Made by a program: the position numbers and the translations under genes. A stretch of 64,000 nt of DNA, taken from positions 21,469,538 through 21,533,537 of the forward strand of contig OX467091.1 in NCBI GenBank assembly GCA_950106755.1. The letters run 5' to 3'. The DNA is from Climacium dendroides. Its lineage: Eukaryota > Streptophyta > Bryopsida > Hypnales > Climaciaceae. The notes under the pieces were generated by a model. It had not been told where the DNA came from, did not search any database, and worked only from the letters and a program-made list of their open reading frames with translations. Position 1 is the stretch's first letter, and each line of letters begins with the position of its first letter. Below are positions 38,036-50,058 of this stretch, one piece after another.

Positions 38036-39858
38036 GAATATAATAGTAGGGTTTGGTATTTCTTTTTCTTTTATGATTGTGATTTTATGGGTAGTGATTA
38101 ATTTAAATTTCTAAGTTTTTGGACCAGGCAACTTAGCATAAAGGTTCAGAGTCCTGGAATGTTTTTCTTTTGAAGATTCAAGTTAGGTACAAAATTTGAT
38201 TAATGTCAAATTTTCTTTAAAATTCTTTGAAATGATTTTCCGAGGTTAGTACACTATTTGTCCTCTTCTTAGTGAGTGAGGGGGATTAGTGTTACCTAGA
38301 AAATTATTGTCTCTATAAAGATTTGATTTTGTGGAAACTGGTACAATACAACAATGTTCTAACTTGTTCTAATTCAAACTAGAATGCGACTTTGATATAT
38401 GAGTGCCATATATCAAATACAAATATGTTTAAAGAATGTGAAGAGTTTCTCCATGGATGTGCATTATAGTATAAACACCATGGTGCAATTTTTTCCACCA
38501 TGAGATTCTAAAATTAAACTAGTAGCACTTCATGGTAATAGGTTCACATGTTATAAAATATTCAAATTTAAGATATTTCAAAATTTCAAAATATTTGAAT
38601 TGGAGTAGAGACTAGACTTCATAAGCTTCATTTCAATAGTTGGTCTCAAATTCAAAAGACTCTTTTTATGGCTTAAATTCATATTCAAATAAACGAATAA
38701 TAATTGCCAAAATAATCTACATAGTGATTAATATTTTGGGAATCATCAATCCTCTAAAAATATTGTCATTCATTGCTTTTTCAGTATCCACACGTCTATA
38801 CCACTCCTTCCAATGAGTCCAAAATTTTTGGGAAGAAAAACAATTGTTCTCTATCCAATGCATAGTTATCCATTTGTTGAAAGGATGGTTTTTTGTCCTT
38901 GCCATAAGTATAGGATTAAAGGCCGCTTTACAACAAATAGTTGAGGATAGTCTTTAGCCTATAGGGATTGAAATTTTGTGGAATTGGCCTCAAGGAGAAA
39001 TGCCCTAGCCTCTAAATGTAAAGTGGTCCTAACCTTCTATTTACAATATTAGTTCCCAATTCAAGTTGGTATTTGGCACTTCCCTAACATTATATGACTA
39101 TGCAAAGCTCTTCCCCCATGCTGAAAAGGTATTATGCTTTGTTAAATCAACTTTGGGAGGGACTTATAAGATAATTCAAGGATTGAGGTTGGCTAAGGCA
39201 CCAAATACGAGACAATTTTGTTCATTGTGGGGGCCCCTTTTCAAAGATGCAAAAAAAGGCCTTCACTTCATTGGTAAACAATGTTATGTCCATTGTGTCC
39301 CAAAACACAATTATCAGGCCACAAATCCCATCTCTTTAGAAAATTGGAAATAGAATCGAATTCCTGCTCGAAATATTTCATCCAATTGGTGTTTTTGGAA
39401 CAAGACTTTGCCTCGAGCCTACACACCATTGGTGCAATTTGGGGGGACAACCGCCACTTAGTTCTTTGTTAGCCAATGAAATTGGAAAAATCTTGATTAC
39501 AATTTGAAAAAAATGGTGAAAAAATCTATCAAATTTCTACTTCAATTAGTATAAAAGGGGGGAAAAAAATTTGGACTTGGTACAGTGCTCCAAAAACCGG
39601 TTCAACATGAGAATTGGAGAAAAACAGCTTGAAAAAACCAAACAAACTTTATGTCAAGAGAGTGGGAAATTTCACCCCCACAAAACACGCTGAATCAGTT
39701 CCCTTTTGTTTCGGAAATTCCAAAGCCACCAGCCAAAAGAAGGCTTACGATGGGATCGCCACTGTCGCTTCTGCATCTCGCGACTCTAACGTCTTAAATA
39801 TCTCGCCTCCCTCCACCGCTGCTTTCCCAGATTCCTCTGTCCTCTTTCACTGCCTTAA
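38036..39858. other. AT-rich intergenic, no gene seen
   Basis: Short open pieces on the minus strand (38717-38905, 39268-39450) hint at a very decayed retroelement, but no motif can be named. From 39650 to 39858 the sequence is somewhat GC-richer, without a clear frame. Confidence 0.4.
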
Positions 39859-39988
39859 AAGGTATGTTTGCACTTGGTGTTAGGGATGATGTTTGCAAAG
39901 TAATGTGAATCCAGTCTAGGTGTAGGTCTGAATACATTTGTAAGATCCTCACTAACAATAACCTTTTACATCAACTGCAAACATACTT
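39859..39988. mobile_element. PIF/Harbinger-type miniature element, copy B
   Basis: The ends AAGGTATGTTTGCACTTG and GCAAACATACTT match the element at 17047-17175. TAA lies on both sides (39856-39858 and 39989-39991). It is 130 bases long and non-coding. Confidence 0.73.
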
Positions 39989-40494
39989 TAAGGTAGAAGT
40001 TATTCTTGTAAACATAAGTATTTTTATGTGTATGATATGGGAAATTCTTGTTGAAAATGGAGTTCAATTTGTGCAAACACAAGGATGACAAAGAATGCAC
40101 AGAAAAAACACAAAATGTTTTTTCTCCTCCAAATGAATATTCTATTCAATTTAAATGTGGATTTTTCATTGGGACCCATTCCAGTCTCAAAGACTCACCT
40201 CTTGAGGTTAACTTTGGCACTTCTCCTTGAGCAAAGAGGGAAGAGAGATGAGTCGCCGAGAAGATACAAACAAAGAATCTTTCTCAATAAATAGTACATC
40301 CAACTATTGTTTGCAATAAGGTGAGCCTAAAAAGCCATGACGAGGGATTATCCAAAATAGGTACTTCCACCTTAGCTTCCTTGCAAAACTCTTCTCTCCA
40401 CATTCCTTAACTTAAGTTAGTTCCCTTTTTGCATTGCCAATCCTACGTCGATCGACAAGTACTGAGAGCGGACAAGGGTTTGAAGATTTTGCAA

Positions 40495-40690
40495 AATAGC
40501 GAGCCTTGAGGCAAGTTGGTCTGCAAAATCTGCACACCCCTACCCACTCTCTGGCATTAATACCAAAGGGTGCTTATTCTCTTGGCAAATCTGCAAAGCA
40601 AGCGTACTCTCCTGGCATAACCGGGCTGCAGATTCTGTGACCTAATTGAGCCGAGAATTGAGCTCGAAATGAAGCCAAATACGTACCCCC
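40495..40690 (-). repeat. AGGGGTGT-ended dispersed repeat, inverted copy
   Basis: The reverse complement shares ATTTCGAGCTCAATT, ACAGAATCTGCAGCC and TACGCTTGCTTTGCAGA with copies at 48945-49200 and 57885-58050. It is non-coding and its superfamily is unknown. The GC-rich sequence after it (40691-41040) has no supported gene, and 39992-40494 holds nothing recognised. Confidence 0.6.
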
Positions 40691-41231
40691 TGCTCTTCAC
40701 GTAAGTTTACAGTACGTCCTCTGAACCGTCGACCGTCGTCTCCTGTCCTCCATCCCTTTCGCCAAAAGCAAAAGGCCGAAGCTGACGGCTTCGCCTGAGC
40801 TGGGCTCCTTCCAGGCGGTGGTGCCGTGGCGGCTTCGGTCCCGCTTGCATGCGCTGCAGGTCATGTGAGATCGTAAGCTTAAATTTCGGTGCAGGGATGG
40901 CACTCATGCACTACAGCAGTTCTCTTTTTGCGACCTTCCTGCGCGCTCGGGAAGAGAGAGAAAAACTCCAACCATGTGACGAGGCTGGCGAAAATTTCAG
41001 AGCCTTTTCCGTCTAGGGTCCTATCCTCAATTCTCAAAGAGCAATGAAGAGTGACACCATACCCTCACTACATACCCTCACTAGAGGAAAGATTTTACCG
41101 GTATACTACCTACAAATAGAATGTAATGTTGGAGATGAAGTATTTTATGAAGTCTTAAAATTTGTTGAGAAAAGTGGGTTCTTTTCTAGTTTTTTTTGTG
41201 TGAAGAAGAATGTATGTGGGTGTGTTTGATT

Positions 41232-41550
41232 GTAAGGTAGGAGGTCTATAAATTGCTCACTGAAGAGCTAAAAACTGAATTTTGGGGAAGTGAAGATCCT
41301 TGAAATATTTTTTTAGTAAGTTTTTGTTGAAAGACAAGTGGAATTGGCATCTAACCCAAGTCGTTTCATTTTTGTTTTGGAGCTTTGTGGAATTAGTTAT
41401 GAGATTTTCAAGTTGAAATGGCATAGTTCTAAAATCACCCACCTCCTAAAATGTACATTGTTGTACATTACTAAAGGCTGCAAAAGCAACATGTCCAAAT
41501 GGTGTACATTTGAAGAGGTGGATGTTTTTAGAGCTTGCTCTTTGATGTTG
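41232..41550. repeat. GGTAGGAGG-family repeat
   Basis: It begins AAGGTAGGAGGTCTATAA and contains ACCCAAGTCGTTTCATTTTT, AATCACCCACCTCCT and TGTACATTGTTGTACAT. It is related to 30573-30807 and to the cluster at 60397-61290. The interior TGTACAT..ATGTACA motif forms a small palindrome in several copies. Confidence 0.65.
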
Positions 41551-41699
41551 TGTAGCGTGTTAATCACGTTTGTTTTGAAAAATCTGAACTCTTCTCAAGA
41601 TGGATGGAATGTGGGAGCATACGTCAATTCTAATTACTATCAATGGGTGTACATTTCAACCATCAATGGAGGAGAGTTGGAAGTTTAGAATCTACTCTA

Positions 41700-42620
41700 C
41701 CGAAACATAGTGGCGCAAACAAGTACCCGAGTACCCGAGTATTCGAATTGTTGCGCGATCAGGGTCTCCTACCTCTCATTCAGTAGGGCTTGAGTGCTTG
41801 ACTTGACCCGGAGGAGGCATAGGTGGGTAGGCCTGCTGCCACTGATGCAGCGGCCGAACGCACTCGCCGGACAAAGCATGGAGAATTTTTCCACGACAGA
41901 CTGCATCTTCATAATCACCGAATAGTACAGTACCGTGAGTTCTGACAGGGGAAACCCTTAAGGCAGTACCCCACAATTGTTTAATCTTTGGTACAGGCAC
42001 CGTAGAATTTATGTATTCATTTATTTGCATTTGACACAAATGGAGGGGCGTCGTGCCGTCGTACCGTAGAATTTAGGAAGCCGGCCGGCGGACTGCTCGT
42101 GACGGAAGTGGCTGCAGGAGTGCAGGACGGACGGACGGCGCCTGGTGACCGAGAACTGTCGGATACTCGGGTACTTATTACGCTTCGTGTACTGTAGGTA
42201 TTTCCTCACGCGGTTCGAGCCTCCGAGGCGTCCGCCACTCCGCAAGAAAATGGTGAAAACGTGAGAAACAGTCCAACGTGGTGGTTCCGCTCCGTGCCTC
42301 CGTCAATAAGTTATAAGATATTATAACCGGTTACGTTGCTTTCAGTTACAGCCAAACCAAATTGGGAAGTTTCTGTCTGGAAGGATATTCCGTCCATCAA
42401 CTGCTACGCTGTTTCTTGCCAATTGCGTCCACGGAATCTGGACACGAAGTGGGGGACTGGGGGCGAGAGGGCGAGACCAACGCTGGGGCGTCGACTCTGA
42501 TCATCATGCAACAGATCCTGCAGGAAACACCGGTGACCGGTCGTCACTCTCACGCTCTTCAGCCGGGGTCAAGTCTTCGTGGGAGGGTAGAAATTTGGGC
42601 CGGGGTTAACTGACGGCCAG
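41700..42620. other. GC-rich island with inverted AAGTACCCGAGTA motifs
   Basis: The 18-bp motif at 41729-41746 and its complement at 42159-42176 differ at two positions and face each other about 430 bases apart. ACCGTAGAATTTA recurs at about 42000 and 42063. Several overlapping frames (for example 42362-42613) lack domain similarity. It may be a small element inserted in, or carrying, gene debris. Confidence 0.4.
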
Positions 42621-42639
42621 GGAGGACTGACCCATGTGT

Positions 42640-43290
42640 TGCCCCACATTTTATTCCTTGCAGAAAACACTGGAACATTTTAAAATTTGCACCACATATA
42701 ATAAAATTTGCAAATTATGAATAAATACTTGCAATCAGAGGCCCCAAATTAGGAAGGAGACACGATGGAATACAAAATTTGAGTGGCACAAAGTAGGGAG
42801 CGATTTTTACATTTACCTTTTGATGGGGCAATACATGGTGCAATCCTCCTTGCCTTGCTTGGCCCCTTGAAAATGCCCTAACTAAAAAAATTCACACGTG
42901 ATAAAAAAAAAGCAAGTTTTGAATTCATATTGGCAATTAGAGGCCCTATATTAGCTAGGATAAGTGTCGAAGATAAATTAAACAAGCTCAAAATAGGAGG
43001 GTCTTTTGTACATGCACCTTTGGAATGACTTGGAGGGGTTGACTCAAGGCTAGGGAAGTTTGATTCATGTATTGTCCCATATTTTACCCTTGCAAGAAAT
43101 ATTGGAATTTATTATTTGTAGCATGTGATAAAATTTGCAAATTTTGAATTCATATTTGCATTTAGAGGCCCCCAATCAACTAGGAGATATGAAGAAATAC
43201 AAGATTTAAGTGGTACAAAATAGGGGGCAATTTTTACATGGGGGGTTACATGGGTCAATCCTCCCTAAACTCGAGCAAAGGGGCCAATTC
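42640..43290. repeat. Local array of a dispersed repeat (about 3 diverged copies)
   Basis: Copies at about 42650-42830, 42890-43010 and 43070-43280 share TAAAATTTGCAAATT, ATTTGCA(A/T)T(C/T)AGAGGCCC and GGGG(C/A)(A/G)ATTTTTAC-type text. Relatives occur at 29000-29170, 36900-37020, 61836-61990 and in the core of 37770-38035. It is non-coding. Confidence 0.65.
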
Positions 43291-44782
43291 ACCCCGATTG
43301 AACATTAGAGTTCAAAAGTGTTATGACATGGAGAACAAAAGACGAAAGAACTATAAGTTATCATGGATGATAAATTTTGAAAATATTGGATTCATGTTCC
43401 ACAACTAGGAAAGAACACTCACAAATAGAGAAATTAGTGAGCCAAAATAGAGGACAGATTTTTACATCAAGAGGGGCTCTGAATATGTGCCATTTACAAT
43501 TCGTAAAGACATTCTTTAATTGCCTAGATGGAAATTCAAATTTTCAAAGTGTTGTTGTCAAGCTTTTTGGAATAGCCACGGCACACATATATGGCGCTTT
43601 GATTTGGCACTCTTTGGGTACATTGTCAAACTTCCATGAATATGCTAAGCTTCTTTCGTTAATCAATTTTTGGACTCACCTGCTATATGTAAAGGCACAT
43701 TCAAATTGATGATTATTGCAACCTAAGCACCTTTCCCTTTGAAAAATTGTAGTTTATTCAATATGACTTAGAAAATTACCCCCAAAAGCATTGTATTGTT
43801 TTTCATTTCTATATCTACCAAAAAATGGAAAGGTTTGGACAGACTTGTTCGTGAGCAGATGTGTTTTTCTCCTTAGATGGGCAATTCTTGAGCCTCCTAC
43901 TTTAGATGAAAACTTGACAAAAAAAAAAGTGATGGATACTAGATTACTTCATCCTTCTACAAGAACTGTACATATTTATATAGCGTAGAATGTCGAGAAA
44001 TTAGCGAGGGTGACAACCTAATTCCACTATTTCGTGTAGCTCTAGTTTAATCTACTCCGTCCTGTCAGTCCCCCAAGTCCAGTTCGAGGCTGCACACTCC
44101 CCCATGCCCAAGCTTATCCAACCCTAGATCTGGGACCCCCATGCCCGATCCAACGTCAGTCGGCAGCCTCTCGGCCAGCGGGTCCGATCACTCCATTGAG
44201 TCAGCTTCGCTTAGGGCGGTCGGTACCGGCCAGGCCCCAACCGCAGCACCAGCCCCACCCGCCACGTGGTCCCCCGGATTCCCGCCACTTCGCGGCTGCA
44301 GCGTCACCCCCTCCCTCGCTGACTCGCTCCCCAATGACGACGCCCTGCGATCGGATCCCTCGATGGGATCCAGAGGTCGCGAGAACTGAAGCTGCAGTTC
44401 AGTTCTCTTCGTTCGGAGAGATCGGGAGGTGGATCTCATGCTGGCTGCGCCCATGTGGGCTGCAGGGGCCGCCACCAATGGCGGTCCACCACCACAGAGG
44501 AGAGCATCCGTCGGCTTGGCCCTTCCCTTTTCATGCTCGTTTGAAATCGGAGAGACTCGTCACTCGTCAGAGATGGGTGGGGCTCCCTTTCGGATTGTTT
44601 CGTTGGCTGCATGACAGGCGCGCGGGGCGCGGGCTCCCCGACTCGGCTCCGTGACGAATGTCACGCCTGCATTGGCTGAGTTTCGGTACAGCAAGGACTC
44701 GGGACGTACGTACGAGAGGGAGAGGGAGGGAGGGCTGATTCGGACTACGCTGAAATAGTGAAAATGAGCTTGCCCCTCACTA
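43291..44782. other. Repeat fragments and a GC-rich island (44040-44760)
   Basis: The parts at 43860-43915 (AGCCTCCTACTTTAG) and 43950-44045 are fragments of dispersed families. The island at 44040-44760 has open frames on both strands (44141-44389 plus, 44188-44478 minus) with low-complexity Ser/Pro/Ala-rich translations and no domain. It may be a captured or dead gene 5' exon. Confidence 0.4.
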
Positions 44783-45221
44783 CACTAACGATGGCAAATA
44801 GTGTTGGCAACACGAATTACAAAGCACAACACTATATGTCAACAATCTTATTAATGTTACCAACACTAGATATCAACAATCTTATTAATGTTACCAACAC
44901 TAGATGTCAACATAGATACTATTTGTCAACTACTAGGTATCAATTTTTTACAAGTTTATTTTTAGTGTTACCTATTATTTTATCAAATTGCAATGAAAAA
45001 AATTAAATTTAAATATACGATTGCTTATTCAAATGAATACTTTATTGAATAGAAATTAAAAACCCTTTTTGCAAGTTAGCATTCTATATTTTCAAAAGAC
45101 AAGCAAAAAAAATCCTAAAATGTTGGCAACTCTAAATGCCAACTAATTGATGTTTAGAATGGGTGGGATAAAAGTCCAGGTAATGCTATTGGCAACATAA
45201 CACTATTTACCATCATGAGCG
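44783..45221. mobile_element. CACTAA-ended element, copy 1
   Basis: The ends CACTAACGATGGCAAATAGT and ACTATTTACCATCATGAGCG are inverted, with TA outside each (44781-44782 and 45222-45223). The interior AACTAATTGATGTTTAGA is shared with the copy at 46759-47091. It is non-coding. CACTA elements should have 3-bp duplications, which I cannot find, so the superfamily is open. Confidence 0.6.
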
Positions 45222-45239
45222 TAGTTTATTGACTTTCTA

Positions 45240-45430
45240 CACTAAAGAAATATGTACGAGGAGATGCAGTAATTTAATGTAGGAATTATGTGTGTTGCAT
45301 GGATTGGTGCACTAGTTCATGGCCTAAGTTTAGAGAGTCATGTCTGCCTCTCTACGTGGTCAAGCAAGTGAGTCCTGAGGTGACTTCTTTAGGGTAAAGT
45401 AACCTGATTGTTAAGGCAACCCGATTTCAT
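45240..45430 (+). repeat. Dispersed repeat, inverted relative of 29256-29510
   Basis: It shares TTGGTGCACTAGTTCATGGC and TAAGTTTAGAGAGTCATG with the reverse complement of 29330-29400. It is non-coding. Confidence 0.65.
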
Positions 45431-46758
45431 TGATTGGTGTAGTCTCCATGGAGTACTTGGAGCGACGACACTTGGAGGGGTTCTCGAGGGCACTGACAAG
45501 CGAGTGGTGGTCTCTATAGGCACTACTTTCCGAAACCGAAGCAACCAAAGCAACCGGAGCTCAATGAATGTGGACTTGATACAATTTTGTTGTGGTTTTT
45601 CTTCTTTTCCTCTTTCCAAATTACCCCCCTTCTAGATTAAGGGTTGTGCCTTCCAGGCCTATGATTCCCAAATACATGGATTGGAAGCCAGAGGTCTAAT
45701 TAGAGGGGACGGGAGAACCCAAAGTTTAGCGGGGCCCTTCTACCCATTTAGAATTTGGAGCTCCAATCTCCCCAATTGGAGACTAGCTCTAAGGGCTTCT
45801 AACATGCTCACCCGGTGGGCAAAGAAAGCAACTAAACGACAAGAACAGTGCCACCGATGATCGATAAGCGTGGAATTAGGAGAAGGAGTTCTACCGATCC
45901 TGGTGTATTCCACATTGTAGAAGCAAGATAAAAGTGCTTTCTATATTTCGACCCTGTTGACTCCTTCTACCCACCGATACATGTAAGGAGACTCTAAGCA
46001 GTCACAAGGTGAGCTTGTAGGGTGAGCCTTATGACTACATACATACAAGGCAGAATCGACCATGATGGCCAACTCTTTCCGAAGCATGAATATCAGGTAA
46101 AGGCACATTTATGGTCACATGCAAAATCAGCCCTCGAGTATGGATTATTGGCACTTGAGGTCGATTCTACCAATAATAAAAAATCCCGTGGAAACACTTG
46201 CATGTGGCTTACCTGATTCTAACGTTACTTGTTTGCATGCAAAGGTTCCAGATATCATTCGAGAACCAAATTCCAATGAGGGCGGCAATCCGCTGGAGTT
46301 GTAACCGACGGCAGCATTCTGTTCACTGCAATCGCTCCTGTCTGTCATGACCTCACTTGATCAGTGCATAGCAGCATCACTCAGCAATAGCATTCCACCA
46401 CTTGGGTTTAGCAAAGTTTGTCCTAAATTCTATCTGATTATATATTACCCTGGAACTTTTTAACACATCTAGCAATGTTTTGAGCAACGGTCTGGAGGTA
46501 CTGATTGTGGGAATCGAATTTCGGATCACTGACAACAGGGGAAGAGTGCATTCCGCCGGGCTGAATGGTTCCTCCGTCAGCCTCAGTGCGATTGGCTTTC
46601 TCCGTCTTCTTTGTTTCCCTGGAGCTTCGTGGTCGTTAGTCAGTTATGCCATGATAGTTTCTCGACTAGTCAACGCATCTGTTCTTTCAGTGGGTTTCTA
46701 TGGGGTTTGTTTTTTACGATTTGGGAGAAGCAGCTAGTTGTTTCTTCAATACTCACTA
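45431..46758. other. GC-neutral intergenic stretch, no gene seen
   Basis: Overlapping short frames on both strands show no domain. Composition suggests old element or gene debris. Confidence 0.4.
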
Positions 46759-47091
46759 CACTAATAAAGAGTGTTGGCAATACTAATCACGGAGCATAAC
46801 ACTAATTGTCAACAATCCGGTTAATGTTACCAATAGTAAATGTCAACATAGACATTATTTGTCAACTATTGGGTGTAAATTTTTTACAAGTTTACATTTA
46901 GTGTTACCTAACTATTTCATCAAAATGCAAAGAAAAACGTATGAACCCAAGAAACCTATTACATGTTCAAAAAAGTTACTACTCAAAAAAGTGAATACAA
47001 CATTAAATGCCAACTAATTGAAGTTCAGAGTGATCGGGTAAAAGTCTAGGTAACACTAATCACAACATAACACTATTTATCATCATTAGTG
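46759..47091. mobile_element. CACTAA-ended element, copy 2
   Basis: It starts CACTAATAAAGAGTGTTGGC and ends CACTATTTATCATCATTAGTG, flanked by TA at 46757-46758 and 47092-47093. It shares interior and right-hand sequence with copy 1. From 47094 to 47531 nothing else is recognised. Confidence 0.6.
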
Positions 47092-47534
47092 TAGTGTGCC
47101 TTGTACCGTTGTCACAACCAAAATAAAAGTAAAAGTAATTTCCTAATTTTTAGATCTAAAAAATACTTCAAAATTCAATAACTTTCACACCGTACATCCA
47201 AACGCCATGAAACCAAGTTGGTGCACCCCTCCTTGTCGAGGACTTTTTGACAGTACCAAGCACGTGACTAGGGGACACACGGTCCGAGAGATTTCAACTT
47301 AACAAAACAAAACAAACAAATTTAAGGTATGGATGTAGTACTTGGTGATATCTATATCAAAAACTAGGTGATACTTAGGTAAATTTTAGCAAGTGGTCTT
47401 AAAATACAATAGTAATTTGACTATTTCAATTGACTCAATGAAAAGAAAATTTTCTTTATGAAAATTAGCCATCATCTTTTAATTGTAGACAATTGACAAA
47501 AATCTAGGTATGCAATTTTTGTAGTATGTGCAAG

Positions 47535-47748
47535 CACTACAAGAGAAAGTGTCCAAATTGACAGAAACTAGCTTGAATCAGCTAGTCCTAATTGACAAAA
47601 AATTGACAAGTTTTTGTCACTCTGGACAAAAAAGTGTCCGAATTGACAGAAAATTGTTCAAATTGACAAAAACTTGTCAATTTTTTGTCAATTAGGACTA
47701 GTTGATTCATACCAGTTTCTGTCAATTTGGACACTTTCTCTTATAGTG
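47535..47748. mobile_element. CACTA-type foldback element (214 bp)
   Basis: It starts CACTACAAGAGAAAGTGTCC and ends GACACTTTCTCTTATAGTG, with a perfect 3-bp duplication AAG outside (47532-47534 and 47749-47751). The arms pair almost to the centre through repeated AATTGACA(A/G)AAA motifs, giving a long hairpin. It is non-autonomous, and the low divergence between arms suggests fairly recent movement. Confidence 0.87.
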
Positions 47749-47751
47749 AAG

Positions 47752-48944
47752 GGGTGCTGGCATTAAAACAACTTAGAGGATGGCTTTTGTAAAAATTATA
47801 TCAATTTAAGAAGATCAAATGGTTAGGTGAAGACCAAATTTTTAAAATTAATGTCAAAAATGTTGGATTGCATACATATTAGTAAATATATGTTGGATTG
47901 CATCTCACAATATAATTATATGGAGAATTAAAACATATATGCATACTTTGAAAGATCCATATAAGAAGTTCCCTCTTATTAAGTTAAAATTCATTCGCAA
48001 TGTTTTATTTTTAAAGATAATATTTTTAATTAAAAAGCCTCCAAATTTTGATAGCTTATTCTATAGTACATATATTTAAAAAATCTAATAATTAGTTTTT
48101 TAATGCTATTATTGTCTTCAAAGAATATTCATTTCATGTATATGATTACATTTTGGATTCCTTGTTAAAAGGGCTATAAGAATTTTCTACACTAAAACAA
48201 ATTTTATCCTTTGAAATTGGACTAAAATGCATTATAGGTGATTATAATTAGGGCCAAATAATATGGAAGTTGCATACCTAGAGGTGAAAAATTGTACTAA
48301 AAAAATGATAGTAAGGAAGTAACCTCCTTATATGCCACTTTTGGGGATTCGACAATCTCTTGCTATGATATTCCAATTTTTTCAATGAGGTTGTTTGCAA
48401 TCTCAAGAGAAATTCAACCCAAGTTGTTTTTTAATTTTCAAAAACATGAATAATATTTTAAGAATTTTTAATGTTAAAAGTATAGACTCTTTTTTAATCC
48501 TAGAAGCACAAAATGCTTCAAATTCCATTGGTTGCTTCAAAGAACTCTTCAACTCCCCATCATTGATTGATTTTAAAAGTTTGTGGTGCTTTTGGATGAT
48601 TGTAGATGGCCCTTTAAGGCCCAAATGTAGATTGCACATGTGTGTGCATAGATCTTAATCTTTATTCTTTTAATTTATGTAAGTGTTACTTTGAGCCAAC
48701 TAAAGCTGAAAATTAAAAAACAAACAGAAACTATAGAAAGTAGAAATAGTGGAGTGTAGGATAGACGTATAGTTATTAGATTTTTTTTCATAAGAATATT
48801 TAAAAGATGCAATTTCAATTTGCTATTGCAAGATGAATGGTAGGTCCTAACCGGGTGATTATTCTCAATAGCTTGGCGTGCCTTGCAATTACCTGAGTCC
48901 GTAACTTTCCAAAGAATCAGCACATATTTATCCTTGACATTAAG
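47752..48944. other. AT-rich intergenic, no gene seen
   Basis: Short frames on both strands (for example 48395-48658) carry no recognisable domain. Confidence 0.45.
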
Positions 48945-49200
48945 ACTAGGAGGTGTATATTCAACTCATTTCAAGCTCAATTAGTTTACAGAATCGACAT
49001 CCTGTACCAAAGAGCCTACTGATTATGCTAAGAGAATTCACTTGCTTTGCCGATGTTGACACACATCCAATACTCACATCCAAAACAAGAACAAGTAATA
49101 GCAGGACAAAGCAGGAAAAAGACGCCAAGTATGTACAAAACTTAATTCTACAATATATTACACAATATAGGTCGCCGAATACACACCCCATCCATGGAGT
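48945..49200 (+). repeat. AGGGGTGT-ended dispersed repeat, direct copy
   Basis: It begins AGGAGGTGTATATTCAACTC and ends near GAATACACACCCC, roughly inverted. It shares ATTATGCTAAGAGAATTC with 57885-58050. It is followed by a GC-richer stretch (49201-49656) without a supported gene. Confidence 0.55.
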
Positions 49201-49660
49201 AGGGGTGTGCAAATTTTGCAGACCTACTCGGCTCACGCTATTCTCCCGAATCTGCAAACCTCTGCCCGCTTTCTTCTTCTTTGTAGTACGTGAGTGAGTC
49301 GTAACTTATCCCCTGCAGCTCACGCTTCCATCCTGGATTCCTCCGCGCTCAAGCTTCGATGAAGCCCTGCGACTCCTATTGGCAAGACTGGTTGGCATGC
49401 AAAGCTGATTCATGTTCTTATCCGGTGAAGGCACTTGGGCATTGCACGACAGAGCAGGCGAGTGGGCTCCGTCACTAACTTAACTTACAGTAGTGCTGGG
49501 CTTGAGAATAAAAAAGAAAACAAGGTCGGCTTCATGCATGAATCACTACAGTACCGCAACACATGGACGCTCCAGACGAAAGACCTTTTTAGTAACCGAA
49601 TTGAAATTGAATCTCAAACATTCAAGTACGGACATGAATTATTTTCATGACGGAAGTTAA

Positions 49661-49872
49661 CCCTTAAATGCCATGGAAATCAGCCCTTTTGGAACCGTGT
49701 GACATCATCTAGTTTAAAAAAAAACTAAAATAATTCATTGGGAATCAAACTACTGTAGAAGATCTCCCCTTTTCACCCCTAATTTCGAGGATGAATAGTT
49801 GCATTTTTGTCCTACACAGGAGAATTCTTTGTCATTTATTATACAAAAAACATCCGTCGCAGCGTTTATGGG
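49661..49872. mobile_element. TTAA-flanked element, copy 3 (piggyBac-like ends)
   Basis: It starts CCCTTAAATGCC and ends GCGTTTATGGG, with TTAA outside each end (49657-49660 and 49873-49876). It is 212 bases long and non-coding. Ends agree with 29941-30568 over the CCC.TAAA.GC core. Confidence 0.6.
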
Positions 49873-50058
49873 TTAACATACTTCTAGATGGACATACCGT
49901 ACGTGTAGGTCTAGGTGCCAAAATTGAATTTACGTGTCAGATTCTCATGAGTTCATGTCACCTTAGACCATTCTCAAGATGACATGTGGCACTTTTTTTT
50001 CACAAATGGCTTAATTTCTATTGGATTTGACCTTAGCATAGGGTAGATATTTGCAAAG

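Noticed and set aside
38717..39450. Possible LINE remnant on the minus strand
   Set aside because: Only short pieces are open and no catalytic motif is visible.
42200..42235. tRNA-like GGTTCGAGCCTCC
   Set aside because: No acceptor, D-arm or anticodon arm can be built around it.
44141..44654. Open frames in the GC-rich island at 44 kb
   Set aside because: Ser/Pro/Ala-rich translations on both strands are expected from GC-rich sequence; no motif, intron or conserved start supports a gene.
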